Source: Gammaproteobacteria bacterium (GTDB lineage: Bacteria; Pseudomonadota; Gammaproteobacteria; SZUA-229). From it: DNA of 64,000 nt. The notes beneath the pieces are model-generated. The model made no database searches, was not told where the DNA came from, and was given only the letters and a program-made list of their open reading frames with translations. This document shows, piece by piece, positions 29,701 through 38,572 of the stretch. How positions within the stretch are numbered: the first letter of the stretch is position 1; every line of letters begins with the position of its first letter. The translations under genes were made by a program, and so were the position numbers. The stretch is taken from positions 22,649-86,648 of the forward strand of contig JALWPK010000037.1 of assembly GCA_026995045.1 (NCBI GenBank), read 5' to 3'.

Positions 29701-32700
29701 CTGGATATCAACGGTGGTACTTTCAATGTTGCAACCACATCGCCTTTCTCATTGCCGCTAACTCTGACAACCAATCTGAATAGTGGCAGCATCAATGGTA
29801 GCGGTGACCTGGCGATTAATGGTCCCTTCAACTGGAGTGGTGGTGGAATATCGGGTGCAGGGTTGCTGACTACGAATTCATCAAACACGACAATATCCAG
29901 CGTGGCTTCCTTAAGTCTGTCACGCAACTGGATCAACACTGGCAACATTGCCTGGGTAGCAGGCAACCTGAGCCTTACTGGTAGCATACAACTTATCAAT
30001 GCAGGGGTCTTTGATGCCAATGGGGGCGGCGCGCTCACAATTAATTCTACCAATCTGTTTCAGAACCAGGGCTCTTTGCTAATCTCTCAGAACACCACAA
30101 TAAATGGCAATGGCAGTTTCAATCAAACGAGCGGCTTCACCGTATTATCATCTGCCGCTCTTACGACAAATAGCTATACATTAAACGGTGGTGTGCTGGA
30201 AGGCACAGGCGCCATCAACGGCAATATTGTTAATTCGGGCGCAACAGTGTCACCGGGCGGTGCGGGTATTGGAATCCTGACAATTAATGGAACTTATACA
30301 CAAGGCGGTGGTGGCACCCTGAATATTGATGTCAATGATACCGGCACTCAACCAGGCATCGATTATGATCAATTAGTCGTTAATGATGCCTCTCCCAGTG
30401 CAGCATCACTCAATGGTGTCTTGAATGTTACGTTGCTAGCATCTGCGCCACCAGCAGGCATCAGCTTGTTGGTGACTCCCAATGGGGGTGTTAGTGGTGT
30501 GTTTGCAATCGAGAATGTTGATCCAGTGTTTAATGCTCCGGTTTACAACGCCAACAGTGTTGATTTGTTGCTGAGCAGTGGTTTGTTGATCTCATGGACG
30601 GGTGCGGCCGGTGACAACAATTGGAGTACTGCCGCCAACTGGGATCTGGGATTGCCGACATCTGCTGATAATGTTGATATAACATTCAGTGGTACACCGA
30701 TAAATATTACATTGAGTACGGTTGAAGCAGTTAATGGTTTTACACTTAATGGCGCGACCTTAACAGTTGCATCAGGAGGTAATTTAACACTTGGCGGCAT
30801 CGCATCACTGGATAGCGCTTCCACGCTGACGCTGAACGGCGGTAATCTGACGGCCAACGGCGCGTTCAATTCTACTGGTACAGTGAACGTCAATGGTGGC
30901 TCCACGGTAACATTCAACAACACAGCCAGTTTCAATAACCTGAATGTGATTGGCGCAACCGTAGTCTTGAATGGCCTAAACAATACGATTAATGCGTTTA
31001 GTCTGACCTCATCTGCTACCTTGCAGGGTGCAGGCAGTACGCTTGTACTCATTTCGTTCGACTGGAGTGAGAGTGCGGTGTCGCATCATAGACTGGATGC
31101 GTTTGGAACAGTTACGATTCCTTTCGTCACCAATGGTGTAACAACAGTTAATGGGGGTAACATTACGCTTGTTGGAACATCAACCGCCACAGTTTCGCAA
31201 CAAATCGATATCACTGCATCAGGCCAGCTTGTGAATGACGGTACCATATTGCTGGTTGATGGGCAGGGTAGTGTTGTCTCCAGTGATGGCGCAGGCACAT
31301 TCTATAATCAGAGTGGTTCTGTGATATATAGTGGTGGCGCAGGCGGTTCTGTCGCGATTGGCGGCAACACTGCGCTTACCTTCAACACCAGCGGCACCTT
31401 GAATGCAGACGTTGGTAACATCAATCTCAATTCAACCACGCCGGTACAGTGGTTGGGTGGAACATGGCAGGCCAATACCGGCTCGGTTGTCGCTTTTACA
31501 ACGCTGGATATTGGCGGTACTGCGCCAAAGACCCTGAACGGTTTTTCATTCAACGCTTTTAATGATGTTAATTTCACCGGCGATGGCGACCTTGATATCA
31601 CTGGTGGAGCTGTCTTTACAATCAGTACGGGTGCTAACGTTACCCATTCTTCCAATGCAGGTATTCTCAGCAGCGATGGAACAGGGTCGTTTACCGGAAT
31701 ACAGGGTGTGTTTACCAAGACCGCCGGCGTCACCAATGTCACGGCCGCCTATTCAGTCGGCCAGACGGATATTACAGGTGGCGCATTGATTTTAAGTGAG
31801 GCGGGCAACCCGAATGACACGGGTATTTATAACCTGTCGAATGGCGCGGCTTTGCAAGTTAATACCAATCGTATATTCGCAAATACAAGTTATGACTTTA
31901 CCGGCGGTGTGTTCCGTGTTGATAACGGCGCTATGGTTGTGATGAATCCCAATACCGGCGCTGTCTCCTCGTTTGGTGATTTGATTCTCGCTGGTAATTC
32001 AACCATCGCCGGTAACAATACTATTGAAATTAATGGCGTGTTTGACTGGTTGTCTGGCGCTATTACATCAGCAGGGGGTTTGAATATTTTAACAACAGGC
32101 GTGTTGAACCTCAGTGGCGCCGCCGCAGTTGGCGCACTGTTTTTTAATGATGGCCAGGTGAATGTCCTGAATGGCGGAACATTATCCCTTTTGAATAATG
32201 GCGTATTATCCGGCGGGTTTGATATTGCCAGTGGCGGAGCAATTGACATCAACAACGGAAGCTATTCGTTCGGTAGTGGAATCACCGGCAACGGCACATT
32301 AATCATCAGAGGCATATCATCTTCTGTGAGTCTGGGACAGGCCAGCACAATAGGTGATTTGCAGTTGTCTGGCGGGGTATTGTCGGGTGCGAGCCTCACT
32401 GCAAGCGGACTGTCCAGTTGGTCTGGCGGCAATATATCTTCCGTGGTGAATTTTAACGGTGGGCTGGATATCACCCAGTCGGTTGTGCTCGATGGCGCGA
32501 TAAATGTCCGCGGTGGCAGCATTGATAACAATGCCAGTGTTGCCAATGGCGGTAGCGGGGTTGCAGCATTCAACCTCGATACAGGTGTGTTTACAGTCGG
32601 TGCGACGGGCACACAGACAGTCGATACCGGCATTACGATGAATAATGGCGCGGTTCTGGATGTTCAGGGAACGCTTGATGTTGCCGCTTCCACGGCAGTG

Positions 32701-33282
32701 GGTGTGACCAATAACGGCGGCACAATAATGGGCGCAGGCAGTATTGTTGGCAATGTCACCAACAACGGCGTCATTGCACCGGGTAATGGCATTGGCGCAT
32801 TATCCATCAACGGCGACTTGCTGTTACAGCAAAACTCCATCATCGCCATTGAAGTGGCGGGCGCGGATACGGCAAGTCCGGGGGATCAGGCCGGTCTGCA
32901 GTATGACGCCCTGAATGTCACGGGTACGTCAACACTGGCGGGTGAGCTTCAGGTGCAGGTTGCCCAGAACGCCAGTCTCAACTTGCAGGATACATTGTTA
33001 CCGGTATCAGCCGGGTCGGTTGCGGCCGGCACTGCTTTCGTCCGCGTTGCGCCGTCACCCGGTTATCAGTTTGATTTGAATAGCCGACTGGAACTGGTAA
33101 CGCTTTCCGTGCCGAATCCGGTTAACATCGATCCGGTGGGCAGTGATGTTGTCACACTCACCAACACGATTGAAGGCATTGAAAAGGTCGTTTCCGGTGA
33201 TGTGGACGAGGTGGTGCAGGCGCCGGTTCTGAGCGATGAGGATTCCGAGGAGGACGAAGGCGCAACGCTGGTTTGCAGCTGA
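23737..33282 (+). CDS. giant filamentous haemagglutinin-type TpsA exoprotein
   Basis: A surface or secreted protein of about 3181 residues. A signal peptide is followed by the TPS secretion domain (about 28-280), which begins NPTGGVVVNGAASFQ and holds INWQSFGIAANEV, GQLQSNGRVYLVNPNGIVFG and GEVVLVAPTINNEG. The rest is a beta-helix rich in Asn, Gly, Ser and Thr. Residues about 1416-2130 contain four repeats of roughly 194 residues. Three tryptophan-centred modules of the type xxNWSTAANWxxGxxP occur near 26.71, 27.80 and 30.59 kb. The C-terminus is acidic (SDEDSEEDEG) and ends in Cys-Ser. ATG 23737 follows GGAG by eight bases; the in-frame GTG 23728 overlaps that site. It is probably an adhesin or matrix protein; the ligand is unknown. 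Confidence 0.93.
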   Translation: MEKAATFRTFMRLCVVAATLMAAAPVTANPTGGVVVNGAASFQTSGNTLTVTNTPGAIINWQSFGIAANEVTRFVQQSASSAVLNRVTGGDPSAILGQLQSNGRVYLVNPNGIVFGQNAVIDTAGLIASTLNLSNQDFLANRLKFEDLANNAEILNQGFIHTSNEGEVVLVAPTINNEGVIDVEQGKLVLAAGQSVTISSLNYDNIEFEVQAPDNAVVNLGELMSDGGSIGVFAGSITNRGAISANAISVDEAGNIRLVAQADNVQTSANVSATSKTGKGGHIEILGDRVGLFGETRVDASGQTSGGEVLVGGDYQGSGDTPAASTTQVSQHSSIKADAIESGDGGKVIIWSDDFTLFYGSASATGGAVSGDGGFIEISGKGNLGFYGFASASSAFGSPGDILFDPIDITIALGGLTTITNPVNFIDNPGQSLTIDPSAITSILNQGTPVTLQADRVITVTDAIITAANGAGGSLTMQAGESIIINANIVTDNGRLSLTANDIGADLNNRGLGKANIQMADGVTIDTGTGNIEMTIDMGNGSGTSGDMLLATLKAQDIILRQHGLTAGSSIFRTATGSITANSVFIDHDGAVDGQVGSVTTPLNIITDFLGAHIHAPTTFGIFIDAAPNLSPNLVVGQTCYGQGSLGCGTFGTHIIGGLETVDGGGNIVLNVTGDLNVFEPIRTDDVAATGNPGDITLTVSGNTTSFSDIFNNITGGRVTVNSANPILLTAGNYKGIFSNPGAGGFDVNGNVGFDAVTFDNAMLSVSTGFLNLNATLDLINGAVLSNSNDVNIVGDFDIANSVGAATVDNFGRITKTAGAGVTTIAAVFNMNPGATLGIDSGTLSLAGAPLNLARGAELHGNGTFSGDVISTGGIIGPETSTGAIGTLTILGNLILDADSTLVFDIAGTVQGTSYDFLNVSGSVLQDGIIAMFWANNFTANSGASFDILQSGAGFNGVFRNELVPVGVTAFSSNTATPGVLQYVFTTVAPNILFWTNVNNGFFDVASNWSTGVAPVAGDYVVIQDIGANASQTVTIRNAESVAGIQSDAILEITGSGQLTIDGGGDSAIVGDLFNLNTTAGLVLNGATTNLVLASNAVWQSGTISGNGSIFHHPISTLTLSGGPQFIFDGVNFINHGIVNITTLNGELQLNNGARFTNNFFYTSPSRPTRIITATGPGTGFFDNNNIVSIGVDATLEINTEFNNASGSINFGANAGLLLITGGTFSGVVTVNGFVQNDSGLVRPGGAGIVGSMFINGGFTQASTGQLEIDITDTTAFDKLNVTGAATLDGELILKPSNAGYVPVDGDAITPLSASGGIFGNFLLVTNNVPGTSETVTINANDVSVLFNLLNAAILFDGGPGGTGTAWTVAANWAGDMLPTSTDDVVIGAGFNVDISGTADALSITLDASSSLTLSTGTLTIAGNSVLDGTFNINGGNLTGNGNVTLNGDLNWTGGSLSGLGSLITNSITNTINSTVTLSMSRNWINNGTITWTGGNLSVSGGKSWINSGNFDVNGGGLLTVNSGNTFDNQGNYNVIQSHAVSGNGAFDNSGVIALTAAQTLSLSVAGTDSGTWSLGTGSVDLLSGNRLLMDGFAITATAGTLNIAGGTFDVATTTALTLPSAVTTNLSAGNITGSGDLELFGNFNWSGGSLTGTGFLSTFSATATINSGVALTMARNWNSSSLAWTGGDLTITGGVFWTNSGNFDVNGGGTLTVNSGNIFLNQANYNVILSHGVSGNGNFNNSGIITISGTESLALNVSGTDSGSWSLGTGSVSLGSGIRSIFDGFSATATGGFLTISGGTLNVATSSPLILPATISTTLSSGNITGSGDLVLMGPLVWSGGGISGTGLLTTNSTGNNITAGVTLTLSRNWNNAGDISMMSGGMSITGGVTLTNTGNFNMTSTGAITINAGNVFDNQSNYDVGSNHTISGNGNFNNSGAISITGNRTFTLAASGSDSGTWNINTGTITLANGVRTINAGAVISSTSGILDINGGTFNVATTSPFSLPLTLTTNLNSGSINGSGDLAINGPFNWSGGGISGAGLLTTNSSNTTISSVASLSLSRNWINTGNIAWVAGNLSLTGSIQLINAGVFDANGGGALTINSTNLFQNQGSLLISQNTTINGNGSFNQTSGFTVLSSAALTTNSYTLNGGVLEGTGAINGNIVNSGATVSPGGAGIGILTINGTYTQGGGGTLNIDVNDTGTQPGIDYDQLVVNDASPSAASLNGVLNVTLLASAPPAGISLLVTPNGGVSGVFAIENVDPVFNAPVYNANSVDLLLSSGLLISWTGAAGDNNWSTAANWDLGLPTSADNVDITFSGTPINITLSTVEAVNGFTLNGATLTVASGGNLTLGGIASLDSASTLTLNGGNLTANGAFNSTGTVNVNGGSTVTFNNTASFNNLNVIGATVVLNGLNNTINAFSLTSSATLQGAGSTLVLISFDWSESAVSHHRLDAFGTVTIPFVTNGVTTVNGGNITLVGTSTATVSQQIDITASGQLVNDGTILLVDGQGSVVSSDGAGTFYNQSGSVIYSGGAGGSVAIGGNTALTFNTSGTLNADVGNINLNSTTPVQWLGGTWQANTGSVVAFTTLDIGGTAPKTLNGFSFNAFNDVNFTGDGDLDITGGAVFTISTGANVTHSSNAGILSSDGTGSFTGIQGVFTKTAGVTNVTAAYSVGQTDITGGALILSEAGNPNDTGIYNLSNGAALQVNTNRIFANTSYDFTGGVFRVDNGAMVVMNPNTGAVSSFGDLILAGNSTIAGNNTIEINGVFDWLSGAITSAGGLNILTTGVLNLSGAAAVGALFFNDGQVNVLNGGTLSLLNNGVLSGGFDIASGGAIDINNGSYSFGSGITGNGTLIIRGISSSVSLGQASTIGDLQLSGGVLSGASLTASGLSSWSGGNISSVVNFNGGLDITQSVVLDGAINVRGGSIDNNASVANGGSGVAAFNLDTGVFTVGATGTQTVDTGITMNNGAVLDVQGTLDVAASTAVGVTNNGGTIMGAGSIVGNVTNNGVIAPGNGIGALSINGDLLLQQNSIIAIEVAGADTASPGDQAGLQYDALNVTGTSTLAGELQVQVAQNASLNLQDTLLPVSAGSVAAGTAFVRVAPSPGYQFDLNSRLELVTLSVPNPVNIDPVGSDVVTLTNTIEGIEKVVSGDVDEVVQAPVLSDEDSEEDEGATLVCS
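27984..30140 (+). repeat. four tandem 194-codon repeats within tpsA
   Basis: Equivalent points (the codons for N-W-S/T-G-G or its variant) fall at 28087, 28669, 29248 and 29830, spacings of 582, 579 and 582 bp. Each unit runs: GxLxIxGGTFxVATT, GNITGSGDL, NWSGGSLTGTG, a variable strand, RNWxxxG, TWTGGxLxITGG, GNFDVNGGGxLTVNSGN, NYNVxxSHxVSGNGxFNNSG, then SGTDSGxWSLGTGS. Unit 1 has a divergent start and unit 4 has a divergent tail. Nucleotide divergence between units is considerable, so the duplication is not recent. Confidence 0.85.
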
Positions 33283-33419
33283 TCACCACTGCGTTCTTGT
33301 CCAGTCTTGAATTTCAATTAGATAGCATTATATAAGGAAGAGCTAATATTGATTGTCAGCGCCAAATATAATAAAATGCTGATATTGTTGTAAATCCGGT
33401 TTTCAGGGGTTTTGAGAGA

Positions 33420-33713
33420 ATGTTTGGAAGCTACGACTGTACTTCGTTGAAAAAACTGCTCGAGCAGGGCGGCAAGCTGATAGATGTGCGTTCACACTTT
33501 GAATATACCCAGGGCGCGCTTCAGGGAGCGCTGAACATGCCGCTTGAGCAGTTCCAGTATCACGTTGACAACATTGACAAAGACAAGCCGATACTGCTCT
33601 ATTGCCGCTCTGGCCAGCGTTCGGAAATGGCCAAACGCTATTTGCAGTCGCTGGGCTTTCCCAATGTGCACAATGTTGGTGGCTATCAGCAGCTGGCCAG
33701 CTGTGTCGGTTGA
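33420..33713 (+). CDS. rhodanese-like domain protein
   Basis: A single-domain rhodanese of 97 residues, expected to transfer sulfur through a cysteine persulfide. The active loop CRSGQRS (Cys62) in ILLYCRSGQRSEMAKRYL is intact and the substrate-side DVRSHFEY segment is present. No signal peptide, so probably cytoplasmic. A small HMA-domain gene follows 29 bp later, suggesting co-transcription and a thiol or metal theme. Confidence 0.92.
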   Translation: MFGSYDCTSLKKLLEQGGKLIDVRSHFEYTQGALQGALNMPLEQFQYHVDNIDKDKPILLYCRSGQRSEMAKRYLQSLGFPNVHNVGGYQQLASCVG

Positions 33714-33742
33714 TTTTTAATTATCTGGAAGAATCAGAATCC

Positions 33743-34024
33743 ATGCTGTACGAAATTACGGTCGAAAACATCAAATGCGGCGGTTGCGCCAACAGCATCA
33801 GCAGTAAACTGGCTGCGCTTGAGGGTGTGCAATCGGTGGATGTCGATATCGAAAACGGCATAGTCAGGATCGAAGCCATCGATGGCATGCGCGACACCCT
33901 GACCACCAGCCTGCTGAAAATGGGTTACCCGGAAAGCGGTGCGACGGAGGGCATTGCCGCCGCCAGGGCCAAGGCCAAATCATTCGTCAGCTGCGCTGTT
34001 GGCAGGGTGTCGGGAGGCGGCTAG
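33743..34024 (+). CDS. heavy-metal-associated (HMA) domain protein
   Basis: A 93-residue protein with an N-terminal HMA ferredoxin-like fold (residues 1-65): YEITVENIKCGGCANSISSKL with the metal-binding CxxC at Cys12/Cys15, then GVQSVDVDIENGIVRIEA and LLKMGYPESG. About 25 residues follow, including AKSFVSCAVG with a third cysteine. Copper chaperones have this form, but the exact metal is not readable. ATG 33743 is the start; an upstream in-frame opening overlaps the rhodanese gene and is not plausible. Confidence 0.88.
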   Translation: MLYEITVENIKCGGCANSISSKLAALEGVQSVDVDIENGIVRIEAIDGMRDTLTTSLLKMGYPESGATEGIAAARAKAKSFVSCAVGRVSGGG

Positions 34025-34487
34025 CCAACCCAAAGCGGTTGTGATGGGCAGAACTACCTGAAACAGCCTGTGCGCCAGTTGGCCTTGTCCCCTCAACGCA
34101 AAGCAGTGTACACCGTTCTTGGGGGCCTCCACGCCTGCTTCACTCCATTCTTCGTTCTGGTGGCGCCTTGCAATGGTGCAGCCTGCACAATTTTGCTACC
34201 GGTGATGTGACGCCATTTTGTCGAAAACATTAATCATTTCAGGCGGTTGGCTGAGTATCGCTAACTGCTTGTTTTGTGGCCATTTACCTGGCCACTATGT
34301 CACAATGGCATAAAAAAACTGTCGGGTTTTTTAACTTTTTATTTTGCTGTATTTTCTAACTATTATTTCAACTTATTGATATTTTTAGTAAAACTCTTTT
34401 TGGTATGCTATTTGCTTCATATGCGGTGAGATTACAGGACAAATCTACGCCACACCGATGGGCAGGACACTACCAACGGGATATAAC
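34025..34487. other. non-coding region upstream of the CTERM pair
   Basis: A 463-bp spacer. The first half (34030-34200) is GC-balanced and contains no ORF with a start site; its look (for example AAAGCGGTTGTGATGGGCAG) suggests a dispersed repeat or gene remnant, but I could not identify it. The second half is strongly AT-rich, with long T runs near 34320-34345, as expected of a promoter region for the CTERM proteins. Confidence 0.4.
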
Positions 34488-35174
34488 ATGAAAAATATAA
34501 TAAAGCATACGGGATTACTGGCTGCCGCCATGTTGTATGCGCAGGCCAGCCACGCTGCGATTATTACCCTGACAGGCAATACAGTTGATTTTATCTTCGA
34601 CGACTCGCAGCCTGGAATTGCTGACTATGGCGTTCTGCAAGTGGTGGGGGACTCCATCGTGGCTACGCCGAACACAATACTTGCACAGGCGGCAGATGGC
34701 GGCAGCGCCAGTTTCAGCGTACCTGAGACGACCGTGACAGTTGTAGTGCATAGCGGCTATCAGTTCAGTTCGGCCACAGTTGGGCTGCAGGGCGACTATA
34801 CTGTTGCAGGTGCGGGCGCTTCAGTCAGCATCAGCAACACGCTGACAGTAAGTGATACGAGCAATGCCGCTACCAGTGTTACACCTGTTATGACGGACAG
34901 CGGTTTCGGTTCAGCCAACGGCACATACAACTGGACATCTGTCGGAACCGCTGACTTGAGTACAGCAATGTGGAGCGGCGTCAATTCTATCAACTTGAGC
35001 TTGGCGTCGATTCTGAGCGCGACTACCAGCGCACAGGGCGAATCTGCATTGATTCAGGAAAAATTTACCGGCAGCAGTGTTGTGTCTATTCAAACCGTGC
35101 CGCTGCCTGCGGCAGTCTGGCTGATGGGTTCTGGACTGTTGGCGCTGTTTGGATTGGGCAAGCGCAAAAGCTGA
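34488..35174 (+). CDS. VPLPA-CTERM exported protein 1
   Basis: A 228-residue secreted protein. A signal peptide (GLLAAAMLYAQASHA) and a C-terminal sorting tail are present: VPLPAAVWLMGSGLLALFG then GKRKS, the VPLPA-type variant of the PEP-CTERM signal that exosortases process. The mature part is beta-rich and begins AIITLTGNTVDFIFDD. It is paralogous to the next gene: both begin with an alanine-ITLTG-type strand and end ESALIQEKFTG or ENAFIQKKAGG before the tail. No exosortase is in this window. ATG 34488 is preferred to an upstream ATG at 34458 that would spoil the signal peptide. Confidence 0.88.
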   Translation: MKNIIKHTGLLAAAMLYAQASHAAIITLTGNTVDFIFDDSQPGIADYGVLQVVGDSIVATPNTILAQAADGGSASFSVPETTVTVVVHSGYQFSSATVGLQGDYTVAGAGASVSISNTLTVSDTSNAATSVTPVMTDSGFGSANGTYNWTSVGTADLSTAMWSGVNSINLSLASILSATTSAQGESALIQEKFTGSSVVSIQTVPLPAAVWLMGSGLLALFGLGKRKS

Positions 35175-35380
35175 CAGTATTCAGGCTTGCTGCATGCCAC
35201 TGGCATTGGACGCAGGGAGCCTGGCGCACAGGGGTAGTTACGACGGTGTTGAATGCTTTATAATTCATTACCATAGTCGTAATGGGCGACCGGGAAAATG
35301 GGATCGGGCGTGTTTATATTTCTGGTACATTAATTGTACGAAAGTGCAATAAATAAGAACAATTAAATGGATGGAATAAA

Positions 35381-36106
35381 ATGAAACGAATATCAACTTT
35401 AACGGCGGTTACTGCTGGCTGTGTCTTGTCCATTAGCGCGAATGCAGCGATGGTGACGCTGACAGGTACGGATGTGCAGTTTACTTTTGATGACGCCAGC
35501 CTGTTTGGATCAGCCAGTGTTGTTGGCAACAGCCTGATTTTCACCCCGGCATCTTTCTCCGCCAGTTCAAGCAATGGAGCTGGCGCTGTTCAGACCACTG
35601 ATACGCTGAATATCGATGTGCAGGCAATCACGGCAGGATTCAATCTCACATCATTCAGTCTGGCGGAACTGGGTGACTACAATGTTAGCGGCGCTACCAA
35701 TAACGGCAACGTCGCCACAGGCGTCAACGCCAGCGCCCGCCTGCAGGTAACCAGTCTAACAACGAACTGTTCGGGGGGGCTGTTTGGTGGTTTCCCCTGT
35801 CTGGACAGTGCGATCGCCAATACCGGCCCGCTGGCTGACACAGGCGGCGCTTCGGTGAACTGGAGCCTGTCCACATCCGTTGATTTGGCGGCAACGGCTG
35901 GCTGGGGCGGCGACACACACGTGACTGCGCAATTGCAGAATAATCTCACTGCCACCACGCTCAGCGCAGGCGAGAACGCGTTCATACAGAAAAAGGCGGG
36001 AGGTATTGTGCTGACCGTGAATCCTGTTCCGGTTCCTGCTGCAGTCTGGCTGTTTGGCACAGGTTTGCTGGGATTGGCCGGCGTAGCCAGACGCAAACAC
36101 ACATAA
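35381..36106 (+). CDS. VPVPA-CTERM exported protein 2
   Basis: A 241-residue paralogue of the preceding gene. Signal peptide (TAVTAGCVLSISANA), mature start AMVTLTGTDVQFTFDD, and C-terminal tail VPVPAAVWLFGTGLLGLAG then ARRKHT. It differs from its neighbour by an inserted cysteine pair (TTNCSGG and FPCLDSA, about residues 127 and 137) that could form a disulfide. The function of the mature domain is unknown. A strong terminator follows at 36146, so the pair may form one unit, although the 206-bp gap could hold a second promoter. Confidence 0.88.
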   Translation: MKRISTLTAVTAGCVLSISANAAMVTLTGTDVQFTFDDASLFGSASVVGNSLIFTPASFSASSSNGAGAVQTTDTLNIDVQAITAGFNLTSFSLAELGDYNVSGATNNGNVATGVNASARLQVTSLTTNCSGGLFGGFPCLDSAIANTGPLADTGGASVNWSLSTSVDLAATAGWGGDTHVTAQLQNNLTATTLSAGENAFIQKKAGGIVLTVNPVPVPAAVWLFGTGLLGLAGVARRKHT

Positions 36107-36145
36107 GCGTCCAGGTAAAGCTTTAAAACAACGTCGCTTTTCAAT

Positions 36146-36179
36146 AAAAAAGGCTGGTGTGTCACACCAGCCTTTTTTT
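36146..36179 (+). terminator. Rho-independent terminator after the CTERM pair
   Basis: Perfect stem GGCTGGTGTG and CACACCAGCC (36152-36172) with a minimal loop, followed by seven T. A-run on the other side would let it work on both strands, but no gene converges on it. Confidence 0.93.
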
Positions 36180-36268
36180 ATTGCGGCCAGTATTTTTACT
36201 GGCTATTCGAATGGCTGTTTGCATTAGCGCTACTCAAGGCTGTGGTTTGCCGGTAATATTCCCACGCA

Positions 36269-37300
36269 ATGAAAACCCGTGATTTTTTTTACGAATTACC
36301 CGAGCAGTTGATCGCCCAGCAGCCGTGTGAGCAGCGCAGTGGAAGCCGTTTGCTGTATCTGAACCGGGGAACTGGCCGCTATGAAGATTATGGCTTCAGG
36401 GATCTGCTGTCATTTCTTGAGCCAAATGATTGCCTGGTGTTCAACGACACCAAAGTCATCCCCGCTCGGCTGTATGGAAACAAAGCCAGTGGCGGCAAAC
36501 TGGAAGTGTTGATTGAGCGCCTGCTGGACGGGCAACGCGCGCTGGCGCATATTCGCTGCAGCAAAAGTCCGAAGCCCGGATCCGGCATCATCATTCACGC
36601 TGGCGACGGGGATGCGAGCCATACCCTGCAAGTTGAGGCGCGGCGTGATGACCTGTTTGTGATTGCGAGCAGAAATGACAATCTGGCTCAAATCCTCGAA
36701 CAATGCGGCCACGTGCCGTTGCCGCCCTATATTGAGCGTGAGGATGCCGAGCTTGACCAGGAACGTTATCAGACGGTTTACGCGCAGCGTCCTGGCGCCG
36801 TGGCGGCGCCGACCGCAGGCTTGCATTTCGACGAAGCCATCTTGCAGGCGATTGATAACAGCGGTGTGACCCGCTGCCACGTAACCCTGCATGTGGGCGC
36901 AGGCACCTTCCAGCCAGTGCGGGTGGATGATATCAGCCAGCACAAAATGCACAGTGAGGCGCTGGAAGTCAGCCAGCAGGCTGTTGACGCCTGCAAGCAG
37001 GCTAGAGAGCAGGGCGGGCGCATCATCGCTGTTGGCACTACCGCGGTTCGTTGTCTGGAAACCGCCAGCCAGAGTGGAGAGCTGCAACCCTTTCACGGAG
37101 AAACCGATATCTTCATTACCCCCGGCTACCGGTTCAAAAGCGTGGATGCGCTGCTCACCAATTTCCATCTGCCGGAATCGACCCTGATCATGCTGGTGTC
37201 CGCCTTTGCCGGCCATGCACAAACGATGGCGGCGTACCGGCATGCAGTGGAGCAACGGTACCGCTTTTTCAGTTATGGCGACGCCATGCTGATCACATAG
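36269..37300 (+). CDS. queA: tRNA preQ1(34) S-adenosylmethionine ribosyltransferase-isomerase
   Basis: A 343-residue enzyme that adds the ribosyl part of SAM to 7-aminomethyl-7-deazaguanine in tRNA, making epoxyqueuosine. Family text is present throughout: [53 protein letters not shown] (here [13 protein letters not shown]) and [25 protein letters not shown]. It is complete and begins the queA, tgt, yajC, secD, secF group, a widely conserved order. Confidence 0.97.
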   Translation: MKTRDFFYELPEQLIAQQPCEQRSGSRLLYLNRGTGRYEDYGFRDLLSFLEPNDCLVFNDTKVIPARLYGNKASGGKLEVLIERLLDGQRALAHIRCSKSPKPGSGIIIHAGDGDASHTLQVEARRDDLFVIASRNDNLAQILEQCGHVPLPPYIEREDAELDQERYQTVYAQRPGAVAAPTAGLHFDEAILQAIDNSGVTRCHVTLHVGAGTFQPVRVDDISQHKMHSEALEVSQQAVDACKQAREQGGRIIAVGTTAVRCLETASQSGELQPFHGETDIFITPGYRFKSVDALLTNFHLPESTLIMLVSAFAGHAQTMAAYRHAVEQRYRFFSYGDAMLIT

Positions 37301-37368
37301 AAGAGGCTTAGGCCACAAACAGACAGAGCCGCTTATTCCTGTTAAATTACATTTAATATTTATTATAA

Positions 37369-38484
<1,116 letters not shown>

Positions 38485-38572
38485 GTTCCCTTGCCCCTGG
38501 AACCTCGCCCCTTGCCCCCGTGTTTGTGGCATAATACCGCGCTTGAAAAATAGCTGATTCCTGAGGATTTCC

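Noticed and set aside
27984..30140. Regular repeats as a possible CRISPR array
   Set aside because: The period of about 580 bp, in-frame coding and gradual divergence show protein repeats, not CRISPR.
25287..32849. Many long minus-strand open frames opposite tpsA
   Set aside because: They lack ribosome binding sites, are rich in Pro, Leu and Val as expected from the complement of Gly/Asn/Thr-rich repeats, and lie inside one clear plus-strand gene.
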